A stretch of DNA of 64,000 bases, taken from the NCBI RefSeq assembly GCF_900176415.1, contig NZ_FWXO01000004.1, forward strand, positions 124,001 through 188,000, given 5' to 3'. Every line of letters starts with the position of its first letter. Positions within the stretch are counted from its first letter, which is position 1. The translations under genes were made by a program, and so were the position numbers. The DNA is from Cellulophaga tyrosinoxydans (lineage in GTDB: Bacteria > Bacteroidota > Bacteroidia > Flavobacteriales > Flavobacteriaceae). Shown piece after piece: positions 16,584 through 25,418 of the stretch. The notes below the pieces were generated by a model. It did not search any database. It saw only the letters and a list, made by a program, of their open reading frames with translations, and was not told the origin of the DNA.

Positions 16584-17024
16584 TTAAACTTTTTTAACAC
16601 GAACGGCATTCATGCCCTTCATCCCTTTTTCAAGTTCAAATTGTACCATATTATTTTCTTTAATTTCTTCAAGACATCCATTAATATGTACAAAGAATTT
16701 CTCTTGAGTATCTGTATCCTTAATAAATCCATATCCTTTAGAATCATTAAAAAATTCAACTCTACCCTTACGTACCGGATCTATTTCTTCGTCACTTTCT
16801 TCCTTCTTAGGTATTCCTAGAACAATACTTTCAGCGTCTACTTTAATCTTTTTTGATGGATCTGGAGGAGTATCAACCAAATGACCATTTTCATCTACGT
16901 AAACAAACATGCTGTCTTGATCGCTTGCTTTACGTTGTTCTTTCTTCTTTGCTTTTTCTTCGCGTTTTTTCAAACGTTTCTTTTCTCGTTCTTTTTTACC
17001 AAAGGTTTCTTGTGCTCTCGCCAT
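16584..17024 (-). CDS. Cold-shock domain protein with basic N-terminal coil
   Basis: 146 residues. The C-terminal 68 residues are a cold-shock domain: KGRVEFFNDSKGYGFIKD carries RNP1 (KGYGFI) and KFFVHINGC carries RNP2 (FFVHI), binding single-stranded RNA or DNA. The N-terminal 35 residues are nearly all Lys/Arg/Glu (EREKKRLKKREEKAKKKEQRK), a charged helix typical of the larger flavobacterial cold-shock proteins. Likely an RNA chaperone. Monocistronic, convergent with recQ, followed by their shared terminator. Confidence 0.9.
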   Translation of the reverse strand: MARAQETFGKKEREKKRLKKREEKAKKKEQRKASDQDSMFVYVDENGHLVDTPPDPSKKIKVDAESIVLGIPKKEESDEEIDPVRKGRVEFFNDSKGYGFIKDTDTQEKFFVHINGCLEEIKENNMVQFELEKGMKGMNAVRVKKV

Positions 17025-17446
17025 TAAAAATTATTAGTTTAAATTAATATTATAACATGCTTGTGATAAGCAGTTGTGAAGTCATTGAAATTCAAAATAA
17101 CAATTGGAAAATAAAACTAATTTGCCTAATAATCTATAAAGAAGTTGCAATAACAAGCAGTAAATGAGTTAAATAATAGCTTCAACTGCTTTATGCAAAG
17201 ATAGGTAGCTTTTTTTGATATAAAAAACAGAATAGTATAAGAGATGTAAAAAGTAGTATTTAGCTATAGAAATGTGTATTACCTACAACACGCGCACTTC
17301 TTATTTGTTAATTTTGAGCTAATAAATTCTTAAATAAATAACAATTCATAGAGAGAAAGTTATATTTTATCTAATTTTGTAGTGCTTTTGGCAACATTAG
17401 TCAAAAACATACGTTAGCAGAAAATAACTTTAAATTTTTTCAGGAT
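17025..17446. other. Gene-free intergenic stretch
   Basis: About 420 bp of AT-rich DNA between the cold-shock gene and a 49-codon ORF. TAATTTTG occurs at about 17308 and 17378 and resembles the Bacteroidota -7 element (TAnnTTTG), without a clear -33 TTG at proper spacing. It may hold the long 5' leader typical of cold-shock genes on the minus strand. No ORF of note. Confidence 0.4.
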
Positions 17447-17596
17447 ATGACCTATTTATCTCCAGAAATCGAAGCTTTAGCAAAAAGAAAAGAAAGAAAT
17501 TCTTTAATTAAAAAGGAAAATTCTTGTGGTATTTTCCAAGACTACGGAAAAGAAACATATATTAACCCATTGGAAAAAGAAGCTACGTTAAAGTAA
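17447..17596 (+). CDS. Small conserved-looking protein (49 aa), unknown
   Basis: 49-codon ORF beginning MTYLSPEIEALAKRKERN and ending KEATLK. It is soluble, strongly charged, predicted helical in the first 25 residues, with a single Cys27 in NSCGIFQDYG. Codon composition resembles the neighbouring genes and a TAATTTTG promoter-like element lies about 70 bp upstream. The pattern of acidic, basic and Gly/Tyr segments looks like a real protein rather than chance. I do not recognise the family. It converges with mocA-like on the minus strand. Confidence 0.55.
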   Translation: MTYLSPEIEALAKRKERNSLIKKENSCGIFQDYGKETYINPLEKEATLK

Positions 17597-17604
17597 ACTC
17601 CTTT

Positions 17605-18198
17605 TTACTTTTTGATTTTAAGCAATGCTTTATAGTCATCCCAAGTGTCTATATCCATAGTATTATTTTGGCCGTTTATACTAGAATGCACCGTATTTTT
17701 AATAATTTCTGAAGCGCCATTGTCTTTATCTAGTGTTGCTAATGATGAAAAATAGCGTTTGCCAAATATAGCTGGCACCCCTTTTTTAGTACCGTAATTT
17801 GTAGATACTAATTCATTTTTAGATGATTTAAACAATAACAACAAATCATAAAAATAAGTCGTACTCAATAATGGTTGGTCCGCTAAAGCAATTAGTACGG
17901 CATCATAATTTTCTTCAGTCTCCATTATATAGCTAACCCCCTTTGCTATAGAACTCCCAAGGCCTTTAGCCCAGTCTTTATTATAAACTATGTGATAATT
18001 TGCTAATGCTACTTTGCTACAAATAGCATCAAAGTTTGCCCCAAGAATTACATATGTTTTTGACACTTTTGAATTACTCACTTCTATAATGGCGTGTTCT
18101 AAGAGAGTAGCACTACCCCATGGCAATACTTGTTTTATGTGGTCTTCCATTCGTGAAGATGCTCCTGCTGCTAATATAATTGCCGCTACTTTACACAT
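17605..18198 (-). CDS. MocA/MobA-like molybdopterin nucleotidyltransferase
   Basis: Nucleotidyltransferase of the MobA-like NTP transferase family: N-terminal AAIILAAGASSRM (nucleotide-binding loop), Lys in KQVLPWG, and the metal-binding segment LIALADQPLLS near residue 95. Proteins of this type attach CMP or GMP to molybdopterin for the xanthine dehydrogenase family. 197 aa is normal. The start overlaps the stop of the XdhC-type gene by one base (TAATG), giving tight coupling. No molybdenum hydroxylase subunit genes are in the window. Confidence 0.87.
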   Translation of the reverse strand: MCKVAAIILAAGASSRMEDHIKQVLPWGSATLLEHAIIEVSNSKVSKTYVILGANFDAICSKVALANYHIVYNKDWAKGLGSSIAKGVSYIMETEENYDAVLIALADQPLLSTTYFYDLLLLFKSSKNELVSTNYGTKKGVPAIFGKRYFSSLATLDKDNGASEIIKNTVHSSINGQNNTMDIDTWDDYKALLKIKK

Positions 18199-19208
18199 TA
18201 TTTTAAAAATAAACTTTCCTTATCGCGCAAAAACATAGGGTGTTCATTACGTATTACGGTTAAAATTTCTGCAATTATGGCAATGGCAATTTCTTGTGGC
18301 GTTACAGACCCAATATTCAATCCTGCCGGGCCATAAATTGAATTTACAAAGTCAGTTGACACTTCTGGGTGCTTTTCAATTAATTCATTTAATAATTTTT
18401 CACGTCTATGGGTAGGTCCGAGTATGCCTATATAAGCAGGCTTACTTTCTTTTAAGGCCATTAAAAACAACAAATCCTTGGAATAGCTATGATTCATAAG
18501 TACAATAGCCGTTTGGCTATCAATCCCGTCTGGCAAATACATTTCTGGTGCAATTGCGTGAAAATTACTTGAACCAAGAAAATCTTTAGCTGTTTTTTCT
18601 TCCAATGGATGTGTATAGATAACGACTTCCCAGCCCATTAGATTGGCCATATTACAAAGAATAACTGCATCGTGTTCAGATCCAAAAAGCACTAATCTAA
18701 AGCATGGAGACATGTGCTCTTCAAAAACTAACAAATCGGAATTGAGCGCATGTTTCAAGCTTACAGGTAATGAAATGTTCTGAAACCTTATTTTAGTGCC
18801 AAATCCAATTTCAGCAATCTCTTCCTTTTTATAAAAAGAAGAAACCTTAAATAGTTCCCTATTTTTAATGGCGTTGAAAAAAGTCTCGATAAATAAAGGA
18901 CTTGGATTAAAAGGTTCCAACAAAATATACAACACACCTTCGCAACCTAGCCTGTACCTGCCATCGTAGGTCATTACTTTGGAAATAGTAGATTCGAAAA
19001 CGGATTGTGATTGTATTAAAATCTCTTTTTCTACACATCCTCCACTTACGGCACCAATCATTTTTCCATTTTCTAGAACCAACATACGCACTCCAGGCTT
19101 GCGGTACGATGATCCCTCTAAAGCGACCACAGTAACCAATACAGATTTTAAACCTTGCTCCTTTGCATCGATAAAAGCTTGTACTAGTTTCTTTAATTCA
19201 TGCGTCAT
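18198..19208 (-). CDS. XdhC/CoxI family molybdenum hydroxylase maturation protein
   Basis: XdhC proteins bind molybdopterin cofactor and aid its sulfuration and insertion into xanthine-dehydrogenase-type enzymes. N-terminal XdhC_CoxI domain: VLVTVVALEGSSYRKPGVRML and GAVSGGCVEKEI with the conserved Cys. The C-terminal Rossmann domain has RLVLFGSEHDAVILCNMA and ends with YGPAGLNIGSVTPQEIAIAIIAEI, a family signature. I start at the ATG giving MTHELKKL rather than an upstream TTG. Translationally coupled to the MocA-like gene. Confidence 0.9.
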   Translation of the reverse strand: MTHELKKLVQAFIDAKEQGLKSVLVTVVALEGSSYRKPGVRMLVLENGKMIGAVSGGCVEKEILIQSQSVFESTISKVMTYDGRYRLGCEGVLYILLEPFNPSPLFIETFFNAIKNRELFKVSSFYKKEEIAEIGFGTKIRFQNISLPVSLKHALNSDLLVFEEHMSPCFRLVLFGSEHDAVILCNMANLMGWEVVIYTHPLEEKTAKDFLGSSNFHAIAPEMYLPDGIDSQTAIVLMNHSYSKDLLFLMALKESKPAYIGILGPTHRREKLLNELIEKHPEVSTDFVNSIYGPAGLNIGSVTPQEIAIAIIAEILTVIRNEHPMFLRDKESLFLK

Positions 19209-19336
19209 AATAAACAAATATTGTTTACAAGATATTGAAAAATACCATTCATTAGTACTAGAGTAAAGGAATAAACTGGCATAATGAATTAGCTTAACTT
19301 TTGTTTTTAATATTTGGTCCTGTATTTATTAACATT

Positions 19337-19372
19337 GTTTAACATAAATTATGTAAAACAGTTATACTTTTG
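19337..19372 (+). promoter_or_regulatory. Promoter -7-like element with upstream palindrome before the VWA gene
   Basis: TACTTTTG at 19365-19372 matches the Bacteroidota -7 consensus TAnnTTTG. Just upstream, GTTTAACAT-AAATT-ATGTAAAAC (19337-19359) is an 8-of-9 inverted repeat that could be an operator. No well-spaced -33 TTG is visible. Confidence 0.4.
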
Positions 19373-19417
19373 TGTTCAAATTAGCGTTCTAACGCATGAA
19401 CAATTAAATATTTGAAA

Positions 19418-20509
19418 ATGAAATTTAACTTAAAATCGATACTATATTTTTCAACACTTCTATTGCTTTTTTCATGTGGTAATGGTGAAGATGATGTATT
19501 TTTTAACCCTAGTCCAGGATCGGATTTAGGAGAAGGTACAACAGTAGACCCATGTTTAAACTTAGGTGCAAGTCAACTTGTATTATCTATCCAAGATCAA
19601 TTCACAACTTTGCCGGGCAAGGTTTCGATATTTTTTAGAGTTTCGGATACTGATGGAAATCCTGTTCCTAACTTAACTGCAAATCAATTTACTATCTACG
19701 AACAAGGTAGAAATGATGCTTGTTTTAATCGTATTTCTACTTCAGAATCTTTTGCAAGAATATCGCCTAACACACAAATATTTAAGAATAGTACCATATT
19801 AGTATTAGACTTAAGTAATAGCGTATTAAGCAGTAGCTTACAAGAATTAAAAACGGCATCACTAAGTTTTATTGACAATGTTATGCCAGATGAAGAGAGT
19901 GAGTCTATGAAAATGGCCATCTACTGGTTTGATGGAGAGAATAAATTACATTCTTTAAATGCTTTAACATCATCTAAAGAACAATTAAATGCTGCAATTA
20001 ATGGTATTACGAATACGATTAGTAGTGATCCATCTACTGATTTGTATGGTGCAGTAATTAAATCTACTGATATTGCCGAAAAACTAATTGCCGACACAAA
20101 AAATTCCGATATTATTGGTGCGGCTTCTATTGTTATTTTTACTGATGGAACAGATCAAGCATCTCGTTATACAGAAAAAGCAGCTTTAGATAAAGTTAAA
20201 AAGGCAAACATCAACATTTCGTTCTTTACAATTGGTTTAGGCGCAGAAATAGATACTGAGGTACTTTCTGGTATTGGAAAAACTTCTAGTGTTTTTGCTG
20301 GTAATAAGGCAGAATTAGAGACAACATTCAATAACATATCTTATTTAGTATCTCAAAGAGCAAGCAGTTTTTACTTATTTGAATATTGCAGCCCTAAACG
20401 TGATGGTAGTGGTGAAAATAATCTTGCTATACAAGTCACCTCTGGAGGAAAACAAGGTGCAGTACAAACTAAATTTAATGCGTCTGGCTTTAAGGGTGGA
20501 TGTGAATAA
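19418..20509 (+). CDS. VWA-domain lipoprotein
   Basis: Exported lipoprotein (signal ending LLLLFSCGNGEDD) with a von Willebrand factor A domain from about residue 120 to 310. MIDAS motif: VLDLSNSVLSS (DxSxS), with further metal-loop candidates at STDLYGA and IFTDGTD. Before it, residues 50-110 look like a beta-sandwich (IFFRVSDTDGNPVPNLTANQFTIYEQ). VWA lipoproteins mediate protein-protein or adhesion contacts at the cell surface. I prefer the ATG giving MKFNLKS over a TTG two codons earlier. A terminator follows. Confidence 0.87.
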   Translation: MKFNLKSILYFSTLLLLFSCGNGEDDVFFNPSPGSDLGEGTTVDPCLNLGASQLVLSIQDQFTTLPGKVSIFFRVSDTDGNPVPNLTANQFTIYEQGRNDACFNRISTSESFARISPNTQIFKNSTILVLDLSNSVLSSSLQELKTASLSFIDNVMPDEESESMKMAIYWFDGENKLHSLNALTSSKEQLNAAINGITNTISSDPSTDLYGAVIKSTDIAEKLIADTKNSDIIGAASIVIFTDGTDQASRYTEKAALDKVKKANINISFFTIGLGAEIDTEVLSGIGKTSSVFAGNKAELETTFNNISYLVSQRASSFYLFEYCSPKRDGSGENNLAIQVTSGGKQGAVQTKFNASGFKGGCE

Positions 20510-20528
20510 ACACAATAGCTTAAGCATA

Positions 20529-20569
20529 AAAAGAAAGGCTGTCCAAATAGGATAGCCTTTCTTTTTTTT
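20529..20569 (+). terminator. Terminator after the VWA gene
   Basis: AAGAAAGGCTGTCC, loop AAATA, GGATAGCCTTTCTT then a T-run: a long stem with one mismatch. Confidence 0.88.
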
Positions 20570-20655
20570 ACCCTTAAACGTCTTTTTTAATGTTTTCATC
20601 GTAGATAATAACCAAGAACGTAAATAGATAATTTCAAATTACTAAAAATTTAAAG

Positions 20656-21483
20656 ATGAAAAAATTACCCTTAATCGCAATTTTATCAATGATTACTTTA
20701 GGATCATGTGTATCCAAGAAAAAGTATGTGGCTTTAGAATCTGATTTAAATGATACTAAAAGTAGACTAACAAAAACTCAAGTAGAGAAAGAAGAGTTAG
20801 AGTCTAAAATGACCAAAATTGAAGCTAGAGTTGCAGAATACAACGAAAAAATTAATTCTCTTAAAGAAATTAATGATGCTCAGTTAACTAGTGTTGATGA
20901 TATTGCTGTTATGAGCAATAATACTAAAGAAAAAATGAGAACTACTTTATCTAAAGTAGACCCTGCCCTTTTGGCGAATGCAAAAACATTAGAAGATTCT
21001 ATTAATGTGGCTATTTCTTATAACTTAAAGAAATCTATTGCTGATGATGAAGACGATGTTAATATTGATATCGACAAAACAGTAGTTATGATTAATATTT
21101 CTGATAAATTGTTATTTAACAGTGGTAGTTACAAGGTAAGTAGCAAAGCAAATAACATTCTTAAGAAAATTGCTGATGTTATCAATTCTGAGCCAAGTAT
21201 GGAAGTAATGGTAGAAGGACATACAGATGCAAGAACAATCCAAACACCAATGTTTCAAGACAACTGGGATTTAAGTGTTAAAAGAGCTACATCTGTAGTA
21301 CGTATACTTCAAGAAAAATATAATGTTGCTCCAGAAAAATTAATTGCAGCAGGTAGAAGTAGTTATATACCTTTAGTTGATAATGATTCAAAAGAGAACA
21401 GATCTAAAAACAGAAGAACTAAAATCGTTATTATTCCTGATTTAAATAAGTTTTTTGCTCTTATGGATTCTGAAAATCTATAA
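20656..21483 (+). CDS. OmpA-family peptidoglycan-binding lipoprotein
   Basis: 275 aa. Lipoprotein signal (LGSCVSKKKYVAL), a coiled-coil stalk over residues 25-75 (repeated Lys/Glu/Leu heptads), then a C-terminal OmpA domain: LLFNSGSYKVSSKANNILKKIA, VMVEGHTDARTI, and NRRTKIVI (the usual NRRVEI block). The domain should bind peptidoglycan and tether the outer membrane. The AGRSSYIPLVDN stretch corresponds to G.G...P. Its own terminator follows. Confidence 0.92.
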   Translation: MKKLPLIAILSMITLGSCVSKKKYVALESDLNDTKSRLTKTQVEKEELESKMTKIEARVAEYNEKINSLKEINDAQLTSVDDIAVMSNNTKEKMRTTLSKVDPALLANAKTLEDSINVAISYNLKKSIADDEDDVNIDIDKTVVMINISDKLLFNSGSYKVSSKANNILKKIADVINSEPSMEVMVEGHTDARTIQTPMFQDNWDLSVKRATSVVRILQEKYNVAPEKLIAAGRSSYIPLVDNDSKENRSKNRRTKIVIIPDLNKFFALMDSENL

Positions 21484-21507
21484 ATAGAACCATTAATTTT
21501 TAATCAT

Positions 21508-21539
21508 AAAAAGGGATGCTAAATAGCATCCCTTTTTTT
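21508..21539 (+). terminator. Terminator after the OmpA gene
   Basis: AAAAAGGGATGCT, loop AAAT, AGCATCCCTTTTTTT: perfect stem with T-run. Confidence 0.93.
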
Positions 21540-21652
21540 ATTCGTGTAATTTAAAGTAGGGTATTTTATAGGTTAGTTGTTATACTATAAAGACCCCAAA
21601 GAATACTTGAAACCATCCTATTTAAAGCTACCTAACTCTAAAATAAAAAATT

Positions 21653-21829
21653 ATGGATGTTATGAATCAAATTATCGAACAAAGCTCGCTTCAAGGAATG
21701 CCAAAATGGTTTAAAGCCTTAGCGATATCAGTTTTTATAACAATTACCCTTATACTTATAATTATGCTTTTACTATTGTTAACAGATGATACCATAACTA
21801 CTGTTAATTATGGTTATCTATACAAATAG
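21653..21829 (+). CDS. Small single-pass membrane protein (58 aa)
   Basis: 58-codon ORF: a polar N-terminus (MDVMNQIIEQSSLQGMPKWF), one hydrophobic helix of about 24 residues (ALAISVFITITLILIIMLLL), and a short polar tail ending YGYLYK. The shape is a type II or tail-anchored small membrane protein. It is short and lacks known relatives that I can name; the clear helix with a sharp amphipathic boundary supports coding. Convergent with the M14 peptidase, whose stop is only 5 bp away. Confidence 0.5.
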   Translation: MDVMNQIIEQSSLQGMPKWFKALAISVFITITLILIIMLLLLLTDDTITTVNYGYLYK

Positions 21830-21834
21830 TACTA

Positions 21835-23343
21835 CTATTTTATAACCATGGCATTTTTGAATATGCCTTCACCAGTTTTGGCGTTGAGTAAAAATCCGTT
21901 TACGACAGCATATTCTATCACTCCGTTTTTAACGAGCAAAAATGATGGGTTAACACCTACATTTAATCTAATTGAAGAAGGAGCTTTAAATTTTGTACTC
22001 ACAATATTTAAAGGCACTGGAGATGTAGTGAGCGTACTTGGTATTGCAGCGAAGGGCACATATAAAACACCTTGTTTTAATAAGTCTGGGATATCTAATT
22101 TTGATAATTCCATTGTAGAATTTAAAACCTTAGTATATACCTTTCCGGGGTTTATTGTATAACCTGTTGCATCAAAAGTTTCATAACCATAAAATGTAGA
22201 TAAATCTCCTTGGTCCACCACACGGCTATGGTACCAAAAATTTGAATGTTCCTTATTATCTACTTCAATTTGATGAATACCTATATCTAATTTGTATTGC
22301 TTGCCTAATAAATCATAATTGGCATTAGTTATCTTTAAATCGAATAACTTTCGATCATTTTCAGGAATTTTTTCATAATCTTCTAAGGGAATATTAGCAT
22401 AATTCCCTTTTGAAATCGTATAAATAGCGGATAAGATAGACACATAATTAAGCTTTCTTATCTCTTGTTTTTCTGGATCGTTAGAAAACCCACCAGATTC
22501 AATTAAAATAGCGCTTGTTCCCCATTTTTGAATATTATCTCCAAAGGCTCTTGGTTCAAAATCGTCATTATAGCGCCCTACTTGTCCTGGCGCATATTTC
22601 TGAATAATTTTATTCATAAACACAATAATTTTCATTGCATTGCCACGAACATCATTAATATCTTTTTCGTAATTGTATGCAGGAGCTAAATAAGAAATAG
22701 TAGCGGGTTTTTCGGTGCGTTCCGCATTATAGTACGTACTTTGATCATGTAGATTAAATCCAAAATCAGCATCAAGACTGTCGCGAACCTTTTTTAATAT
22801 TTGTCCTTCAGGAGATTGCAATGCCAATGCATCTCTATTTATATCAATACCTAATGCATTTCTACGAGTAAAAATTTCAGCCCCATCCGGATTTAACATA
22901 GGTAAAAAATGGATGGTTAGATTACTTAAAATCTCCTTTTTTTCGGCTACAAAATCATCACTATCTAAAAAATTTAGAATATCAAAAATTGCCTGAGTAG
23001 CTGTAGGTTCATCGCCATGCATTTGAGACCATAAAAACACACTAGTTGGTCCTGTTCCTACACTGATTAAGGAAATAGATTTTCCTTCGATAGATGATCC
23101 AACCTTTTTAACGGTATAGCCTTTTTTTGACTTATATTTATTTATCAAAGGCTGAATTTGGTTATGCTTTATCCTTCTTTTCTTAATAGTTTTTTCCTGA
23201 TATTTACTATAGGAATCATATAAAGCAGAAGTAATATCGTTGTCGGTATGTGTATTAGATTCTACTTTGTTTTCAGCACTAACTTGCTGACAAGAAGCGG
23301 TACTAAATAAAACTAAGGCTAAAAGGGTGATGATAATTTTCAT
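21835..23343 (-). CDS. M14-family zinc carboxypeptidase, lipoprotein
   Basis: 502-residue exported zinc peptidase. Signal ends in STASCQQ (Cys18). Zinc ligands are HGDE (His109, Glu112) in SQMHGDEPTATQ and His199 in FNLHDQST. NPDGAEIFTRRNALGIDINRD is the classic M14 substrate-binding block, and Glu282 in LIESGGF is the likely catalytic base. A C-terminal extension of about 180 residues looks like an all-beta domain. Acts in the periplasm on peptides or cell-wall peptides. First in position after the amidase and 3D-domain genes in the same minus-strand run; 0 bp to the amidase. Confidence 0.88.
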   Translation of the reverse strand: MKIIITLLALVLFSTASCQQVSAENKVESNTHTDNDITSALYDSYSKYQEKTIKKRRIKHNQIQPLINKYKSKKGYTVKKVGSSIEGKSISLISVGTGPTSVFLWSQMHGDEPTATQAIFDILNFLDSDDFVAEKKEILSNLTIHFLPMLNPDGAEIFTRRNALGIDINRDALALQSPEGQILKKVRDSLDADFGFNLHDQSTYYNAERTEKPATISYLAPAYNYEKDINDVRGNAMKIIVFMNKIIQKYAPGQVGRYNDDFEPRAFGDNIQKWGTSAILIESGGFSNDPEKQEIRKLNYVSILSAIYTISKGNYANIPLEDYEKIPENDRKLFDLKITNANYDLLGKQYKLDIGIHQIEVDNKEHSNFWYHSRVVDQGDLSTFYGYETFDATGYTINPGKVYTKVLNSTMELSKLDIPDLLKQGVLYVPFAAIPSTLTTSPVPLNIVSTKFKAPSSIRLNVGVNPSFLLVKNGVIEYAVVNGFLLNAKTGEGIFKNAMVIK

Positions 23344-24012
23344 TTATTGCGTAATTTTTTGAGGTGTTGGTTTAAAATTTAATTTTTTGGTTCGCTTTCG
23401 AACCTTGTTCATGAAATCGGTACCTGGATCTGTTTTTATGGTTCTATAATCGTCATTTAATTCTAACCATAATTCGTGGCCTACAAAATTTTCATATTCA
23501 TAATGTCCAATTAAGTATTCAATATCATATTTATTTTTTAAATAGTTTACTAGCCAAATATTAGCTCTTAATTGTGCTTTAGTTAATGGTAAATCTTCTG
23601 TTCCTCCAACATTTTCAATGCCGATAGCACTATAATTTAACCCAATCACGTGTCGAGCCATTTTAGTTTCTGGCATTAATCTAAAAATAGTACCATCTTG
23701 ATCTACTAAAAAATGCGAAGATACGTTTAGTCCGCTAACAGTTTCAATGTCGGCACGCCAATTAGGCAATTTAGCCTCTTTGAATGCCGAAAATGATCCA
23801 TCAGCAGTTGGTATTACTGTCCAATGAAGCACGATCATTTTAGGTATAATTTCAGAGGTTTCCTTTGTTAGGCCATATTGCTTTTCTATATAATCTAAAG
23901 TCAATTCTTCGCGTTCCGCATTAAAAATAATAGGCTTATCTATTATTTGTTTTTTAACGCCACAAGAGGACAATATTAACAGTACTAAAAGAGATAAATT
24001 ATACTTTTTCAT
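23344..24012 (-). CDS. N-acetylmuramoyl-L-alanine amidase (Amidase_2), lipoprotein
   Basis: Zinc amidase cleaving the MurNAc-L-Ala bond of peptidoglycan. Lipoprotein signal (LSSCGVKK, Cys17). Zinc ligand His63 in MIVLHWTVIPT; SSHFLVDQDGTIFRLMPE, RHVIGLNYSAIGIENVG and YLIGHYEYENF are conserved amidase_2 blocks, the last carrying a further zinc histidine. 222 aa, single catalytic domain without a binding repeat. Located between the M14 peptidase and 3D-domain genes with almost no gaps, suggesting one wall-processing operon. Confidence 0.9.
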   Translation of the reverse strand: MKKYNLSLLVLLILSSCGVKKQIIDKPIIFNAEREELTLDYIEKQYGLTKETSEIIPKMIVLHWTVIPTADGSFSAFKEAKLPNWRADIETVSGLNVSSHFLVDQDGTIFRLMPETKMARHVIGLNYSAIGIENVGGTEDLPLTKAQLRANIWLVNYLKNKYDIEYLIGHYEYENFVGHELWLELNDDYRTIKTDPGTDFMNKVRKRTKKLNFKPTPQKITQ

Positions 24013-24018
24013 TTAAAA

Positions 24019-24474
24019 TTAGTTTGTAGCAGCGTCTGGAATTTGCTCCATATTTGTGGTGTCTTTTAGTGTGGCATAAAAAATTACTAACTTTTTCTTA
24101 CCCCATTCTAAAGCTCTTTTTTTATCCCTACCCATATAAAGATCAATTTTGTTTCGATGTCTGTAATGCATTTTATCTTTTACGATAAATGTATCAGGAA
24201 AAGTATCAATACGCACCATGGTGTTATACGTTAAGCCTTTACGCATTAAGTCTCGTGAAACCGCTACCACTTTCATTCCAGGTTTAAGGGTGTCGCCCCA
24301 TGCTGCAATATTTGGCTTATTTTGAGTTGTTTGTGATGGTAAAGAATTATAGGCTGTTACCGTAACTTTTATAGGATTCCAATCATGCAAATCTAATTGT
24401 TGCTTTTCTTGTTGTTTGCAAGCAACTACTAAACCTATTAATATTATCAATGCACAAATTCTTAGAAAAACCAT
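24019..24474 (-). CDS. 3D-domain lipoprotein (MltA-like barrel domain)
   Basis: 151-residue lipoprotein (signal ending VVACKQQ). The mature part is a 3D domain: VTVTAYNSL, an internal KPGMKVVAVSRDL, TMVRIDTFPDTFIVKD and the closing IDLYMGRDKKRALEWGKKKLVIF, with the three conserved aspartates of the double-psi barrel. Related domains occur in MltA lytic transglycosylases and Rpf2/YuiC proteins. Whether this short form is a lytic transglycosylase or only glycan-binding cannot be told. Six bp upstream of the amidase start. Confidence 0.82.
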   Translation of the reverse strand: MVFLRICALIILIGLVVACKQQEKQQLDLHDWNPIKVTVTAYNSLPSQTTQNKPNIAAWGDTLKPGMKVVAVSRDLMRKGLTYNTMVRIDTFPDTFIVKDKMHYRHRNKIDLYMGRDKKRALEWGKKKLVIFYATLKDTTNMEQIPDAATN

Positions 24475-24487
24475 TATTTATTGTCTC

Positions 24488-25360
24488 TTATTTTGGTAAA
24501 GCAATATAGCTATTATCATTCTTCATTAGAGGAAAAGTTTTTGCAGCCCACTCTGCTTTTGCTTTTTCAATTTTTTCTTTACTTGACGAAACAAAATTCC
24601 AATAGATGTGCCGCTCTTCAGGAAAAGGAATTCCTCCAAATAAAATAATATGGGAATTTGGTTGCAATACAGTTTTGCAAGTATCTTCAACTTTTGCCAC
24701 TACAATATTACCTTTACCTACATTTTCACCACAGGCTTCAATGCCACCCGCTACAATACAAATCCCTATTTCACCTTTTAAATGATCCTTTGTGTTTAAA
24801 TTATAGCTCGCCTTATTCTTTATTTCTACCATAAATAATTCTGAATGAACAGGAACTGGAGATTCCTTACCATAGCCTTTACCTGCAACTAAAGTAAAGG
24901 TTGTCGCTCCATCTGTCCAACTAGGTAATTCATTAGCATCAAAATGATGAAATTCTGGTTCACAATCCTCTAGTTCCTTGGGTAAAGCTACCCAAATTTG
25001 ATATCCGTGAGCCGTAAACACAGTTCCTTTTCTAAGATTTTCTGGTGTTCTTTCAGTATGACTCACACCTTTTCCCGCAACCATCCAATTTACAGATCCT
25101 GGCTTTATTAATTGTTGTGTACCAAGACTATCTTCATGTATAATTTCGCCTTCAAGCATAAACGTTAGCGTTGCTAACCCAATGTGCGGATGCTGATCTA
25201 CATCCATATACTGTTCAGGGCCGAGTGCTGCTGGCCCCATATGATCTATAAAAATAAAAGGACCAATCATTCTTTTTTTACGAAAAGGAATTAATCTACC
25301 CACTAAAAAATCGCCAATATCTCTTGCTCTTTCTTCAATAATTAAACCAATGTTAGACAT
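24488..25360 (-). CDS. Pirin family protein
   Basis: Cupin-fold pirin, 290 aa. The metal-binding block is complete: FIDHMGPAALGP, then DQHPHIGLATLTFMLEGEI (two His ligands) and GSVNWMVAGKGVSHTER (His and Glu nearby). C-terminal pirin domain has FGGIPFPEERHIYWNFVSS, a conserved motif. Bacterial pirins act as iron-dependent dioxygenases on flavonoids or as regulators of central metabolism; substrate not predictable. The start lies 13 bp upstream of the 3D-domain gene, so it heads or belongs to the same minus-strand run. Confidence 0.92.
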   Translation of the reverse strand: MSNIGLIIEERARDIGDFLVGRLIPFRKKRMIGPFIFIDHMGPAALGPEQYMDVDQHPHIGLATLTFMLEGEIIHEDSLGTQQLIKPGSVNWMVAGKGVSHTERTPENLRKGTVFTAHGYQIWVALPKELEDCEPEFHHFDANELPSWTDGATTFTLVAGKGYGKESPVPVHSELFMVEIKNKASYNLNTKDHLKGEIGICIVAGGIEACGENVGKGNIVVAKVEDTCKTVLQPNSHIILFGGIPFPEERHIYWNFVSSSKEKIEKAKAEWAAKTFPLMKNDNSYIALPK

Positions 25361-25418
25361 AATTTAATCCTATATTTATCCGAAATTAAAGATACAATAT
25401 TTAAAAATTTTGAATTAA

